From positions 1,674,001 through 1,738,000 of the forward strand of contig NZ_CP060201.1 of NCBI RefSeq assembly GCF_013407925.2: a stretch of 64,000 bases of DNA, written 5' to 3'. The notes below the pieces were generated by a model. That model ran no database searches, had not been told where the DNA came from, and saw nothing but the letters and a program-made list of their open reading frames with translations. Below, in pieces: positions 16,620 through 25,503 of this stretch. A program made the position numbers and the translations under genes. Within the stretch, counting starts at the first letter, position 1; each line of letters opens with the position of its first letter. Source of the stretch: Pseudomonas protegens (GTDB taxonomy: Bacteria > Pseudomonadota > Gammaproteobacteria > Pseudomonadales > Pseudomonadaceae).

Positions 16620-17669
16620 ATGACGACTATCTTTGACCCGATCAAGATCGGCGACCTTGAGCTGTCCAACCGCATCATCATGGCGCCGCTGACCCGCTGC
16701 CGCGCCGACGCCGGCCGCGTGCCCAATGCGCTGATGGCCGAGTACTACGTGCAACGGGCTTCCGCGGGCCTGATCCTCAGTGAGGCCACCTCGGTCACCC
16801 CAATGGGCGTGGGCTACCCGGACACCCCAGGCATCTGGTCCAACGACCAGGTGCGTGGCTGGGCCAACGTGACCAAGGCGGTGCATGGCGCCGGCGGCAA
16901 GATCTTCCTGCAACTGTGGCACGTGGGGCGGATTTCCCACCCGTCCTACCTGGACGGCGAGACTCCGGTGGCCCCGAGCGCCATCCAGCCCAAGGGCCAT
17001 GTCAGCCTGGTGCGTCCACTGGCCGACTACCCGACCCCGCGGGCCCTGGAAACCGCTGAGATCGCCGACATCGTCGAGGCTTACCGGGTTGGCGCGGAAA
17101 ACGCCAAGGCCGCCGGTTTCGATGGCGTGGAAATCCACGGCGCCAACGGTTACCTGCTGGATCAGTTCCTGCAAAGCAGCACCAACCAGCGCACCGACCA
17201 GTACGGCGGCTCCCTGGAGAACCGTGCCCGCCTGCTGCTGGAAGTCACCGACGCGGCCATCGAGGTCTGGGGCGCGGGTCGTGTGGGCGTGCACCTGGCG
17301 CCTCGCGCCGACTCCCATGACATGGGCGACGCCAACCTGGCGGAAACCTTCACCTACGTCGCTCGCGAGCTGGGCAAACGTGGCATCGCCTTTATCTGCT
17401 CCCGTGAGAAAGAAGGCGCCGACAGCCTGGGCCCGCAACTCAAGGAAGCCTTCGGCGGCCCGTACATCGCCAACGAACGCTTCACCAAGGACAGCGCCAA
17501 CGCCTGGCTGGCCGCCGGCAAGGCTGACGCCGTGGCCTTCGGTGTGCCCTTCATCGCCAACCCGGATCTGCCGGCGCGCTTGAAGGCCGACGCGCCGTTG
17601 AACGAGGCGCATCCGGAAACCTTCTACGGCAAAGGTCCGGTGGGCTACATCGACTACCCGACGCTGTAA
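16620..17669 (+). CDS. Old-yellow-enzyme family alkene/xenobiotic reductase (XenB/NemA-like)
   Basis: 349 aa, the length of Pseudomonas XenB. FMN TIM barrel: the first strand IFDPIKIGDLELSNRIIMAP, LTRCRADAGRVPNALMAEYY near the active site, HVGRISHPSY, the FDGVEIHGANGYLLDQFL motif with the His/Asn substrate pair, and QYGGSLENRARLLLEV for flavin binding. Such enzymes use NAD(P)H to reduce activated alkenes, nitro esters and N-ethylmaleimide in the cytoplasm. The ArsR-MFS-OYE operon fits electrophile detoxification. A strong hairpin terminator follows. Confidence 0.92.
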   Translation: MTTIFDPIKIGDLELSNRIIMAPLTRCRADAGRVPNALMAEYYVQRASAGLILSEATSVTPMGVGYPDTPGIWSNDQVRGWANVTKAVHGAGGKIFLQLWHVGRISHPSYLDGETPVAPSAIQPKGHVSLVRPLADYPTPRALETAEIADIVEAYRVGAENAKAAGFDGVEIHGANGYLLDQFLQSSTNQRTDQYGGSLENRARLLLEVTDAAIEVWGAGRVGVHLAPRADSHDMGDANLAETFTYVARELGKRGIAFICSREKEGADSLGPQLKEAFGGPYIANERFTKDSANAWLAAGKADAVAFGVPFIANPDLPARLKADAPLNEAHPETFYGKGPVGYIDYPTL

Positions 17670-17687
17670 GCCGAACCCGGTCAACCC

Positions 17688-17721
17688 AAAAGCCCCGACT
17701 CTCGCGAGCCGGGGCTTTTTT
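17688..17721. terminator. Rho-independent terminator, bidirectional
   Basis: AAAAGCCCCG (17688-17697) pairs with CGGGGCTTTT (17710-17719), followed by T residues. The A run on the left lets it also serve the converging EamA gene. Confidence 0.88.
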
Positions 17722-17734
17722 ATGCGCGCCGGGA

Positions 17735-18619
17735 TCAGCGCCTGCGTTGGGTCCAGGCCACCGCCAGGCCACTGAGACAGATCACCGTGATGCCGATCAG
17801 GCCGTAGCTGTCCGGGGCATGCCCGAAGATCAGGTAGCCGTACAGACCGGCGAACAGAATCTGCCCGTAGCTGAACGGCGCCAGCATCGCCGGTGCGGCA
17901 TGACGGAACGCCTGGGTCAGCAGCATATGGCCGAGCATGCCGCAGGTGCCGAGGCCGATCATGAACAAACCATGGACAAATGTCGGCGTGCTCCAGAAAA
18001 ACGGCAGCAGCGCGCTCATGATCAGGCTGTTGAGGATCCCCGTCAGAAAGTTACTGGTGGTCGGGCTGTCGATACCGCTGAGCTTGCGAGTCAGCAACTG
18101 ATAGAAGCCGAAACACAGCGCCGAACCCAAGGGCAGCAGGATCGCCGGGGTAAACAGCGCGCCGCCGGGCCGCACCACGATCAGCACCCCGACGAACCCG
18201 GCGAGCACCGCCAGCCATTGCGCCCGACTGACCCGCTCGCCCAGAAACGGCACCGACAAGGCGGTGACCAGCAAGGGCGCGAGGAAGTTGACCGCCGTGG
18301 CTTCCGCCAGGGGGATGTAACGCAGGCCGGTGGTGAACAGCAGGCTGGTGCCGATCAGGCACAGGGCCCGAAGCAGTTGCAGACCGGGGCGTTTGGTACG
18401 CACGACTGCGGAAAAACCGCTACGAGGAACGAACACCACCAGCATCAGCAGGGTGTGAACCACGTAACGGGCCCAGACCACCATGACGATGGGATAAAAA
18501 GCCGAGAGGTATTTGGACAGCGTGTCGTGGCTGGCAAAGAGCAGAACCGCCAGACAGATCAGGGCAATCCCCTTGATCGGCTGTTCTGCGCCTTTGAACG
18601 GTGAAGGGTTCACACTCAT
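17735..18619 (-). CDS. EamA family (DMT superfamily) transporter
   Basis: 294 aa with ten predicted membrane segments in two repeated EamA halves; the first begins KGIALICLAVLLFASHDTLSKYLSAFYP (in parts) and each half ends in a positively charged loop (LGERVSRAQWLAV). This group exports amino acids, metabolites or drugs. It stands alone between the OYE operon and the emhR regulator. Substrate not predictable. Confidence 0.88.
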   Translation of the reverse strand: MSVNPSPFKGAEQPIKGIALICLAVLLFASHDTLSKYLSAFYPIVMVVWARYVVHTLLMLVVFVPRSGFSAVVRTKRPGLQLLRALCLIGTSLLFTTGLRYIPLAEATAVNFLAPLLVTALSVPFLGERVSRAQWLAVLAGFVGVLIVVRPGGALFTPAILLPLGSALCFGFYQLLTRKLSGIDSPTTSNFLTGILNSLIMSALLPFFWSTPTFVHGLFMIGLGTCGMLGHMLLTQAFRHAAPAMLAPFSYGQILFAGLYGYLIFGHAPDSYGLIGITVICLSGLAVAWTQRRR

Positions 18620-18779
18620 TCACACACCCACAACAAAATCCCTACAAAATACGTAGCTGGCTATCTATCAAGATGCGGCCAGCCCGTATATAAAAGCACC
18701 CCATCGCGGTGGCGAGTGCGGGAATGGATATCCGTCGCGGTAAATCTTGACACAACTGGATTCAATTACGCATGTTGTC

Positions 18780-19412
18780 TTAATGACGCAAGTTCGGGCT
18801 CAGGCGCAACATATCCAGCCCGATGTCAATCCAGCGTTCTGCCTCGGTGTGCAGGGCGAAGCTCTCAGGGGCCAGCAGCCATTGGTAAAGGATGCCATCG
18901 ATAAAAGCGCGCATGCTGATAGCCGCCCGTTGCGTATCAAGATTTTCGGGCAATTGCCCGCGATTGACTGCATTGGTCAGCGCCAGCTCGATACGCACGT
19001 TGCACTCCAGGCTGGCGGTGCGACGCTGGCGCCGCAGGTCGCACATTTCATCGGTGAATTCGCACTTATGAAACAGAATTTCATTAATGCGTCGGGTTTT
19101 CGGGTCCAGGGCAACTTGATGAAACAAATGAATCAGCAACTTGCGCATCCAGCCCAACGGATCCACTTCATCTACATTCTCACTGGCGGCAGCCATCTCA
19201 TCCAAAGGTTCACGCAGGCTGTCGAGCATGGCCTGCACCAGATCGGCCTTATTGCTGAAATGCCAATAGATGGCACCCCGCGTCACCCCCGCCAGCGCCG
19301 CAATATCGGCCAGGGTAGTACGCGCCACGCCACGCTCGTAAAAGGCCTTTTCGGCGGCCTCGAGTATCTGGCTGCGAGTTTCTTGAGCTTCCTCTTTGGT
19401 ACGACGGACCAT
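18780..19412 (-). CDS. emhR: TetR family repressor of the adjacent RND pump (TtgR/EmhR-like)
   Basis: 210 aa from the ATG at 19412, the length of P. putida TtgR; an upstream in-frame ATG (19481) is rejected because the family start is [20 protein letters not shown]. The helix-turn-helix is [31 protein letters not shown] (in parts, residues about 33-62). The C-terminal all-helical domain would bind antibiotics, flavonoids and other hydrophobic ligands and release DNA. It is divergent from emhABC, and a TtgR-type operator lies between. The symbol is by analogy with P. fluorescens emhR; ttgR is the P. putida name. Confidence 0.9.
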   Translation of the reverse strand: MVRRTKEEAQETRSQILEAAEKAFYERGVARTTLADIAALAGVTRGAIYWHFSNKADLVQAMLDSLREPLDEMAAASENVDEVDPLGWMRKLLIHLFHQVALDPKTRRINEILFHKCEFTDEMCDLRRQRRTASLECNVRIELALTNAVNRGQLPENLDTQRAAISMRAFIDGILYQWLLAPESFALHTEAERWIDIGLDMLRLSPNLRH

Positions 19413-19555
19413 GGCAGTAAAACCTCGATCAGGATCTTTCAGCGATGCGTGAAGACCTTCTGAATAAATATGCAACGGCATCTCGGGTGCCGTTTGCCCA
19501 GCCTACAATTCAACACCTACAGGGGCTTGTGTAACCGGATGGGTACGCCGCCAGG

Positions 19556-19600
19556 GTATTTACAAACAACCGTGAACGTAAGTATATTCCTTAGCAAGCT
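19556..19600. promoter_or_regulatory. TtgR/EmhR operator and divergent promoter region
   Basis: The stretch beginning TATTTACAAACAACCGTGAA and continuing through AAGTATATTCCTTAGCAAG closely resembles the TtgR operator of P. putida as I recall it. It lies between the divergent emhR and emhABC starts. The comparison is from memory. Confidence 0.65.
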
Positions 19601-19677
19601 ACTAATCCACTCAGCCAACTCTTTTTAACCTTCCACTTTTCTTGTGCGCATCTTGCGTGCCTGACCCGAGGATCTTC

Positions 19678-20835
19678 ATGCAACTCAAGCCAGCTGTTAC
19701 CGCTCTGGTCACTGCCGTCGCCCTGGCATCGCTGCTCAGCGGATGTAAAAAGGAAGAGGCGGCACCCGCCCCTCAAGCCCCTCAGGTCGGCGTCGTCACC
19801 CTGCAACCACAAGCCTTTACCCTGACATCAGAACTACCGGGCCGGACCACAGCGTTCCGCATCGCCGAAGTTCGCCCGCAGGTGAATGGGATCATTCTGA
19901 AGCGCCTGTTCAAAGAAGGCGGGGATGTTAAGGAAGGTCAGCAGCTTTATCAGATCGATCCATCGGTCTATGAGGCAACGCTGAAGAGTGCCGAGGCCAA
20001 TCTGCAATCGACCAAGTCGATTTCCGATCGCTACAAGCAATTGGTCAACGAACAGGCCGTGAGCCGCCAGGAATACGACACCGCCGTGGCCAACCGCCTG
20101 CAGTCGGAAGCCGCCCTGCAAAGCGCTCAGATCAACCTGCGGTTCACCAAGGTGCTGGCGCCGCTGACCGGTCGCATCGGCCGCTCCTCGGTGACCGAGG
20201 GCGCCCTGGTGAGCAATGGCCAGGCCGATGCCATGGCGGTGATCCAGCAGTTGGACCCGATCTACGTCGACGTCACCCAGTCTTCGGTGGAACTGCTGGA
20301 ACTGCGCCGGGAGCTGGAAAGCGGACGCCTGCAGAAAGTCGGCGACAACGCCGCCAAGGTCAAACTGACCCTGGAAGACGGCAGCCAGTACAAGCTCGAC
20401 GGCAAACTGGAGTTCTCCGAAGTCTCGGTGGACGAAACCACCGGCTCGGTGACCCTGCGCGCCGTGTTCCCCAACCCTCAGCACACCCTGCTGCCGGGCA
20501 TGTTCGTTCACGCCCAGCTGCAAGCCGGGGTCAACAGTGCGGCGATCCTGGCCCCACAACAAGGCGTGACCCGTGACTTGAAAGGCACCCCGACCGCCCT
20601 GGTGGTTGGCCCGGACAACAAGGTCGAGCTGCGCCAGCTCAAGGCCAGCCGCACCGTCGGCAGCCAGTGGCTGGTGGAAGACGGCCTGAAAGCCGGCGAC
20701 CGGCTGATCACCGAAGGCCTGCAGTTCGTCAAGCCGGGCATTGAGGTCAAGGCCAGCGAAGCCACCAACGTAGCCGCGAAAAACCCGGCCCCTGCACAGG
20801 CAACTGACAAAGCTGCAGGCGGCAAAGGGGAGTAA
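19678..20835 (+). CDS. emhA: RND efflux pump periplasmic adaptor lipoprotein
   Basis: 385 aa from the ATG at 19678 after GAGG. The signal peptide ends in the lipobox LLSGC, so the mature protein is lipid-anchored in the periplasm. Membrane-fusion protein features are clear: ELPGRTTAFRIAEVRPQVNGII, a lipoyl half-motif, a coiled-coil hairpin (residues about 100-165, AEANLQSTKSISDRYKQLV), and APLTGRIGRSSVTEGALV. It links the inner-membrane pump to the outer-membrane channel. Close to TtgA/EmhA/MexA. First gene of emhABC. Confidence 0.93.
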   Translation: MQLKPAVTALVTAVALASLLSGCKKEEAAPAPQAPQVGVVTLQPQAFTLTSELPGRTTAFRIAEVRPQVNGIILKRLFKEGGDVKEGQQLYQIDPSVYEATLKSAEANLQSTKSISDRYKQLVNEQAVSRQEYDTAVANRLQSEAALQSAQINLRFTKVLAPLTGRIGRSSVTEGALVSNGQADAMAVIQQLDPIYVDVTQSSVELLELRRELESGRLQKVGDNAAKVKLTLEDGSQYKLDGKLEFSEVSVDETTGSVTLRAVFPNPQHTLLPGMFVHAQLQAGVNSAAILAPQQGVTRDLKGTPTALVVGPDNKVELRQLKASRTVGSQWLVEDGLKAGDRLITEGLQFVKPGIEVKASEATNVAAKNPAPAQATDKAAGGKGE

Positions 20836-20838
20836 ACC

Positions 20839-23800
20839 ATGTCGAAATTTTTTATCGACCGTCCGATCTTCGCCTGGGTAATCGCCCTGGTGATCATGTT
20901 GGTCGGGGCTCTATCGATCCTCAAACTGCCGATCAACCAGTACCCGAGCATCGCCCCACCGGCGATTGCGATCTCCGTGACCTACCCGGGCGCTTCTGCA
21001 CAGACCGTGCAGGACACCGTGGTCCAGGTGATCGAGCAGCAGCTCAACGGTATCGACAACCTGCGTTACGTATCCTCGGAAAGTAACTCCGACGGCAGCA
21101 TGACCATCACCGCCACCTTCGAGCAGGGCACCAACTCGGACACCGCGCAGGTCCAGGTACAGAACAAGCTCAACCTGGCCACCCCGCTGCTGCCGCAAGA
21201 AGTGCAGCAGCAGGGTATCCGCGTGACCAAGGCGGTGAAGAACTTCCTGCTGGTGATTGGCGTAGTGTCCGAAGACGGCAGCATGTCCAAGGACGACCTG
21301 TCGAACTACATCGTGTCGAACATGCAGGACCCGATCTCGCGGACCGCGGGCGTCGGTGACTTCCAGGTGTTCGGTGCCCAGTACGCCATGCGGATCTGGC
21401 TCGACCCGGCCAAGCTGAACAACTTCAACCTGACCCCGGTGGACGTGAAGACCGCGGTTGCCGCGCAGAACGTCCAGGTGTCGTCCGGCCAGCTCGGCGG
21501 CCTGCCCGCCCTGCCCGGCCAGCAGCTGAACGCCACCATCATCGGCAAGACCCGCCTGCAGACCGCCGAGCAGTTCAAGGCAATCCTGCTGAAGGTCAAC
21601 AAGGACGGTTCGCAAGTGCGTCTGGGTGACGTTGCCGACGTTGCGCTTGGCGGCGAGAACTACGCCATCAGCGCCCAGTTCAACGGCAAGCCGGCTTCCG
21701 GTCTGGCGGTCAAACTGGCCAACGGCGCCAACGCCCTGGACACCGCCAAGGCGCTGCGCAAGACCATCAGCGACCTGGAACCCTTCTTCCCGCAAGGCAT
21801 GAAGGTGGTATTCCCCTACGACACCACGCCAGTGGTCACCGAATCCATCAAGGGTGTGGTTGAAACCCTGGTGGAAGCGATCGTCCTGGTGTTCCTGGTG
21901 ATGTTCCTGTTCCTGCAGAACTTCCGCGCCACGGTGATCACCACCATGACGGTGCCGGTGGTGCTGCTGGGGACCTTCGGCATCCTCGCGGCGGCCGGTT
22001 TCAGCATCAACACCCTGACCATGTTCGGCATGGTGCTGGCCATCGGCTTGCTGGTGGACGACGCCATCGTCGTGGTGGAAAACGTCGAACGGGTGATGCA
22101 CGAGGAAGGCCTGTCACCCAAAGAGGCGACGAAGAAATCCATGGGCCAGATCCAGGGCGCCCTGGTGGGTATCGCCCTGGTGCTGTCCGCGGTACTGCTG
22201 CCGATGGCGTTCTTCAGCGGCTCCACGGGGGTGATCTACAAGCAGTTCTCGATCACCGTGGTGTCGGCCATGGCCCTGTCGGTGCTGGTGGCCCTGATCT
22301 TCACCCCGGCGCTGTGCGCCACCATGCTCAAGGCCGTCCCCAAGGGCGAGCACGCGGTCGAGAAGCGCGGCTTCTTCGGCTGGTTCAACCGCACCTTCGA
22401 CCGCAGCGTAAAAAGCTACGAGCGCGGGGTCGGCAACATCCTGCGCAACAAGGCTCCATACCTGCTGGCCTACGTCTTGATCGTCGTGGGCATGATCTGG
22501 CTGTTCACCCGCATCCCGACCGCGTTCCTGCCCGAAGAAGATCAGGGCGTACTGTTCGCCCAGGTGCAGACCCCGGCCGGCTCCAGTGCCGAGCGGACCC
22601 AGGTGGTGGTCGATGAAATGCGCGCCTACCTGCTGGACCAGGAAAAGGACACCGTGGCCTCGGTGTTCACCGTGAACGGCTTCAACTTCGCCGGTCGCGG
22701 CCAGAGCTCGGGCATGGCCTTCATCATGCTCAAGCCGTGGGGCGAGCGTTCTGCGGAAAACAGCGTGTTCAACCTGGCGGCCCGCGCCCAGCAGCACTTC
22801 TTCAGCTTCCGTGACGCGATGGTGTTCGCCTTCGCCCCTCCGGCGGTACTGGAGTTGGGTAACGCCACCGGTTTCGACGTGTTCCTCCAGGACCGCGCCG
22901 GTATCGGCCACGAGAAACTGATGGCGGCACGCAACCAGTTCCTCGGCATGGCGGCCCAGAGCAAGGTGCTGTCCCAGGTGCGTCCGAACGGCCTGAACGA
23001 TGAGCCGCAGTACCAGTTAAGCATCGATGACGAACGCGCCAGTGCCCTGGGCGTGACCCTCACCGACATCAACAACACCTTGTCGATTGCCCTGGGCAGT
23101 AGCTACGTCAACGACTTCATCGACCGTGGTCGGGTGAAGAAGGTGTACATCCAGGGTCAGGCCGGTGCGCGCATGAGCCCCGAAGACCTGAAGAAGTGGT
23201 ACGTGCGCAACAGCGCCGGGACCATGGTGCCGTTCTCCTCCTTCGCCAAGGGCGAGTGGATCTACGGTTCGCCGAAACTGGCCCGTTACAACGGCGTGGA
23301 AGCCATGGAAGTCCTCGGTGCTCCAGCCCCTGGCTACAGTACCGGTGAGGCCATGGCCGAAGTCGAAGCGCTGGCCGCCAAGCTGCCGCCGGGCGTGGGC
23401 ATCTCCTGGACCGGCCTGTCCTATGAGGAACGTCTGTCGGGCTCCCAGGCACCTGCGCTGTACGCCTTGTCCCTGCTGATGGTCTTCCTGTGTCTGGCAG
23501 CGCTGTATGAAAGCTGGTCGATTCCGATCGCGGTCATGCTGGTGGTGCCGCTGGGGATCATCGGTGCGCTGATGGCCACCAGCCTGCGCGGCCTGTCCAA
23601 CGACGTGTACTTCCAGGTGGGGCTGTTGGTGACCATCGGCCTGGCGGCGAAAAACGCCATTCTGATCGTCGAATTCGCCAAGGAACTGCACGAACAGGGA
23701 CGCTCCCTGGTGGACGCCGCGGTGGAAGCCTGCCGCATGCGTCTGCGGCCGATCATCATGACCTCCCTGGCCTTCGTCCTCGGGGTGGTGCCGCTGGCCA

Positions 23801-23985
23801 TCTCCACCGGCGCCGGCTCCGGCAGCCAGCATGCGATCGGGACCGGGGTGATCGGCGGTATGCTCACCGCGACGATCCTGGCGATCTTCTGGGTGCCGCT
23901 GTTCTTCGTCACCGTATCGTCCATGGGTCGTCGCAAAGCGGACCTGTCAGAAACCACTGCAACTGCTAATGAGGTTGGCCAATGA
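20839..23985 (+). CDS. emhB: RND efflux pump inner-membrane transporter
   Basis: 1048 aa, the length of MexB/TtgB/AcrB. The N-terminus [20 protein letters not shown] is invariant in HAE1 pumps. TM4 carries [18 protein letters not shown] with the proton-relay Asp pair, and the TM10 Lys lies in [17 protein letters not shown]. Two large periplasmic porter domains are present. It expels hydrophobic antibiotics, solvents and aromatic hydrocarbons using the proton gradient. It starts 3 nt after emhA and overlaps emhC by 4 nt. Confidence 0.95.
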   Translation: MSKFFIDRPIFAWVIALVIMLVGALSILKLPINQYPSIAPPAIAISVTYPGASAQTVQDTVVQVIEQQLNGIDNLRYVSSESNSDGSMTITATFEQGTNSDTAQVQVQNKLNLATPLLPQEVQQQGIRVTKAVKNFLLVIGVVSEDGSMSKDDLSNYIVSNMQDPISRTAGVGDFQVFGAQYAMRIWLDPAKLNNFNLTPVDVKTAVAAQNVQVSSGQLGGLPALPGQQLNATIIGKTRLQTAEQFKAILLKVNKDGSQVRLGDVADVALGGENYAISAQFNGKPASGLAVKLANGANALDTAKALRKTISDLEPFFPQGMKVVFPYDTTPVVTESIKGVVETLVEAIVLVFLVMFLFLQNFRATVITTMTVPVVLLGTFGILAAAGFSINTLTMFGMVLAIGLLVDDAIVVVENVERVMHEEGLSPKEATKKSMGQIQGALVGIALVLSAVLLPMAFFSGSTGVIYKQFSITVVSAMALSVLVALIFTPALCATMLKAVPKGEHAVEKRGFFGWFNRTFDRSVKSYERGVGNILRNKAPYLLAYVLIVVGMIWLFTRIPTAFLPEEDQGVLFAQVQTPAGSSAERTQVVVDEMRAYLLDQEKDTVASVFTVNGFNFAGRGQSSGMAFIMLKPWGERSAENSVFNLAARAQQHFFSFRDAMVFAFAPPAVLELGNATGFDVFLQDRAGIGHEKLMAARNQFLGMAAQSKVLSQVRPNGLNDEPQYQLSIDDERASALGVTLTDINNTLSIALGSSYVNDFIDRGRVKKVYIQGQAGARMSPEDLKKWYVRNSAGTMVPFSSFAKGEWIYGSPKLARYNGVEAMEVLGAPAPGYSTGEAMAEVEALAAKLPPGVGISWTGLSYEERLSGSQAPALYALSLLMVFLCLAALYESWSIPIAVMLVVPLGIIGALMATSLRGLSNDVYFQVGLLVTIGLAAKNAILIVEFAKELHEQGRSLVDAAVEACRMRLRPIIMTSLAFVLGVVPLAISTGAGSGSQHAIGTGVIGGMLTATILAIFWVPLFFVTVSSMGRRKADLSETTATANEVGQ

Positions 23986-25442
23986 GCAAGTCGCTACTCT
24001 CCCTGGCAATCACCGCCATCGCGCTAAGTGGTTGCTCGCTGATACCCGATTATCAGCGCCCGGAAGCGCCGGTGGCGGCGCAATTCCCCCAAGGCCCCGC
24101 CTACTCGCCCAAGGAGGCCGCCAACGTGGCGGCCGCCGAACAGGGCTGGCGGCAGTTCTTCCACGACCCGGCGCTGCAACAGCTGATCCAGACCGCTCTG
24201 GAAAACAACCGCGACCTCAAGGTCGCGGCGCTGAACATCGACGCCTATGCCGCGCAGTACCAGATCCAGCGTGCGGACCTGTTCCCCGCGGTTTCGGCCA
24301 ACGGCAGCGGCAGCCGCCAGCGCACGCCGGCACGCATGTCGCAGACCGGCGAAGCCGGGATCACCAGCCAGTACTCCGCCACCGTGGGGGTCAGCGCTTA
24401 TGAACTGGACCTGTTCGGCCGGGTTCGCAGCCTGAGCGAGCAAGCCCTGCAAACCTACTTCTCCAGCGAAGAGGCCCGGCGCAGCACGCAAATCAGCCTG
24501 GTGGCCAGCGTGGCCAATGCCTACATGACCTGGCAGGCCGACAAGGAGCTGCTCAAGCTGACCCAGGAAACCCTGGCTGCCTACGAGGAAAGCTACCGCC
24601 TGACTTCGCGCAGCAACGAAGTGGGCGTGGCCTCGGCCCTGGACCTGAGTCAGGCGCGGACCTCGGTGGAAAACGCCCGGGTCCAACTGGCCCGCTACAC
24701 CCGCCAGGTGGCCCAGGATGAAAACAGCCTGACCCTGCTGCTGGGCACGGCGATTCCGAGCAACCTGCCGGCGGCCCAGCCGCTGTCGGCCAATCTGTTG
24801 AGCGAGCTGCCGGCCGGCCTGCCGTCGGAACTGCTGCAACGGCGTCCGGACATCCTCGAAGCCGAGTACAAGCTGAAAGCGGCGAACGCCAATATCGGCG
24901 CGGCGCGGGCGGCGTTCTTCCCGAGCATCAGCCTGACCGCCAACGCCGGCACCCTGAGCCCGGACCTCTCGGGTCTGTTCAAGGGCGGCTCGGGGACCTG
25001 GCTGTTCCAGCCGCAGATCAATCTGCCGATCTTCAACGCCGGCAGCCTGCGCGCCAGCCTGGACTACTCGAAGATCCAGAAAGACATCAGCGTGGCCCAG
25101 TACGAAAAATCCATCCAGACCGCCTTCCAGGAAGTCTCCGATGGCTTGGCCGCACGCCAGACCTACAACCAGCAGTTGCAGGCCCAGCGTGATTTCGTCA
25201 ACGCCAACCAGGACTACTACCGTCTGGCCGAACGCCGCTATCGCATCGGGGTCGACAGCAACCTGACCTTCCTCGACGCCCAGCGCTCACTGTTCAGTGC
25301 CCAGCAGGCGCTGATCAGCGATCGCCTGGCCCAACTGACCAGCGAGGTCAACCTGTACAAGGCCCTCGGTGGCGGCTGGAGCGAACAGACCGGGAAGAAC
25401 CAGCCCCTGGCTGAAAAAGCCCCGGCCCTGCACCTGTTCTGA
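23982..25442 (+). CDS. emhC: Outer-membrane efflux channel of the RND pump (TolC/OprM family)
   Basis: 486 aa. The signal peptide ends in LSGCS, giving an outer-membrane lipoprotein as in OprM. NodT-family features: [16 protein letters not shown] near the start, and two outer-membrane efflux repeats with [19 protein letters not shown] and [40 protein letters not shown] opens the second. It forms the trimeric exit duct with EmhA and EmhB. ATGA overlap with emhB shows coupling. A hairpin terminator follows. Confidence 0.95.
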   Translation: MSKSLLSLAITAIALSGCSLIPDYQRPEAPVAAQFPQGPAYSPKEAANVAAAEQGWRQFFHDPALQQLIQTALENNRDLKVAALNIDAYAAQYQIQRADLFPAVSANGSGSRQRTPARMSQTGEAGITSQYSATVGVSAYELDLFGRVRSLSEQALQTYFSSEEARRSTQISLVASVANAYMTWQADKELLKLTQETLAAYEESYRLTSRSNEVGVASALDLSQARTSVENARVQLARYTRQVAQDENSLTLLLGTAIPSNLPAAQPLSANLLSELPAGLPSELLQRRPDILEAEYKLKAANANIGAARAAFFPSISLTANAGTLSPDLSGLFKGGSGTWLFQPQINLPIFNAGSLRASLDYSKIQKDISVAQYEKSIQTAFQEVSDGLAARQTYNQQLQAQRDFVNANQDYYRLAERRYRIGVDSNLTFLDAQRSLFSAQQALISDRLAQLTSEVNLYKALGGGWSEQTGKNQPLAEKAPALHLF

Positions 25443-25461
25443 TGTCGCCTCTGGCTGTATG

Positions 25462-25490
25462 AAAAAACCCACCTCATGGTGGGTTTTTTT
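25462..25490. terminator. Rho-independent terminator, bidirectional
   Basis: AAAAAACCCACC (25462-25473), TCAT loop, GGTGGGTTTTTTT (25478-25490). Serves emhABC and, on the minus strand, the converging RiPP-type operon. Confidence 0.9.
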
Positions 25491-25503
25491 ATGTCTCCGC
25501 CCC

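Noticed and set aside
23982..25442. EmhC as exporter dedicated to the RiPP-type product
   Set aside because: It belongs to the emhABC operon on the opposite strand behind a terminator; proximity alone is not evidence.
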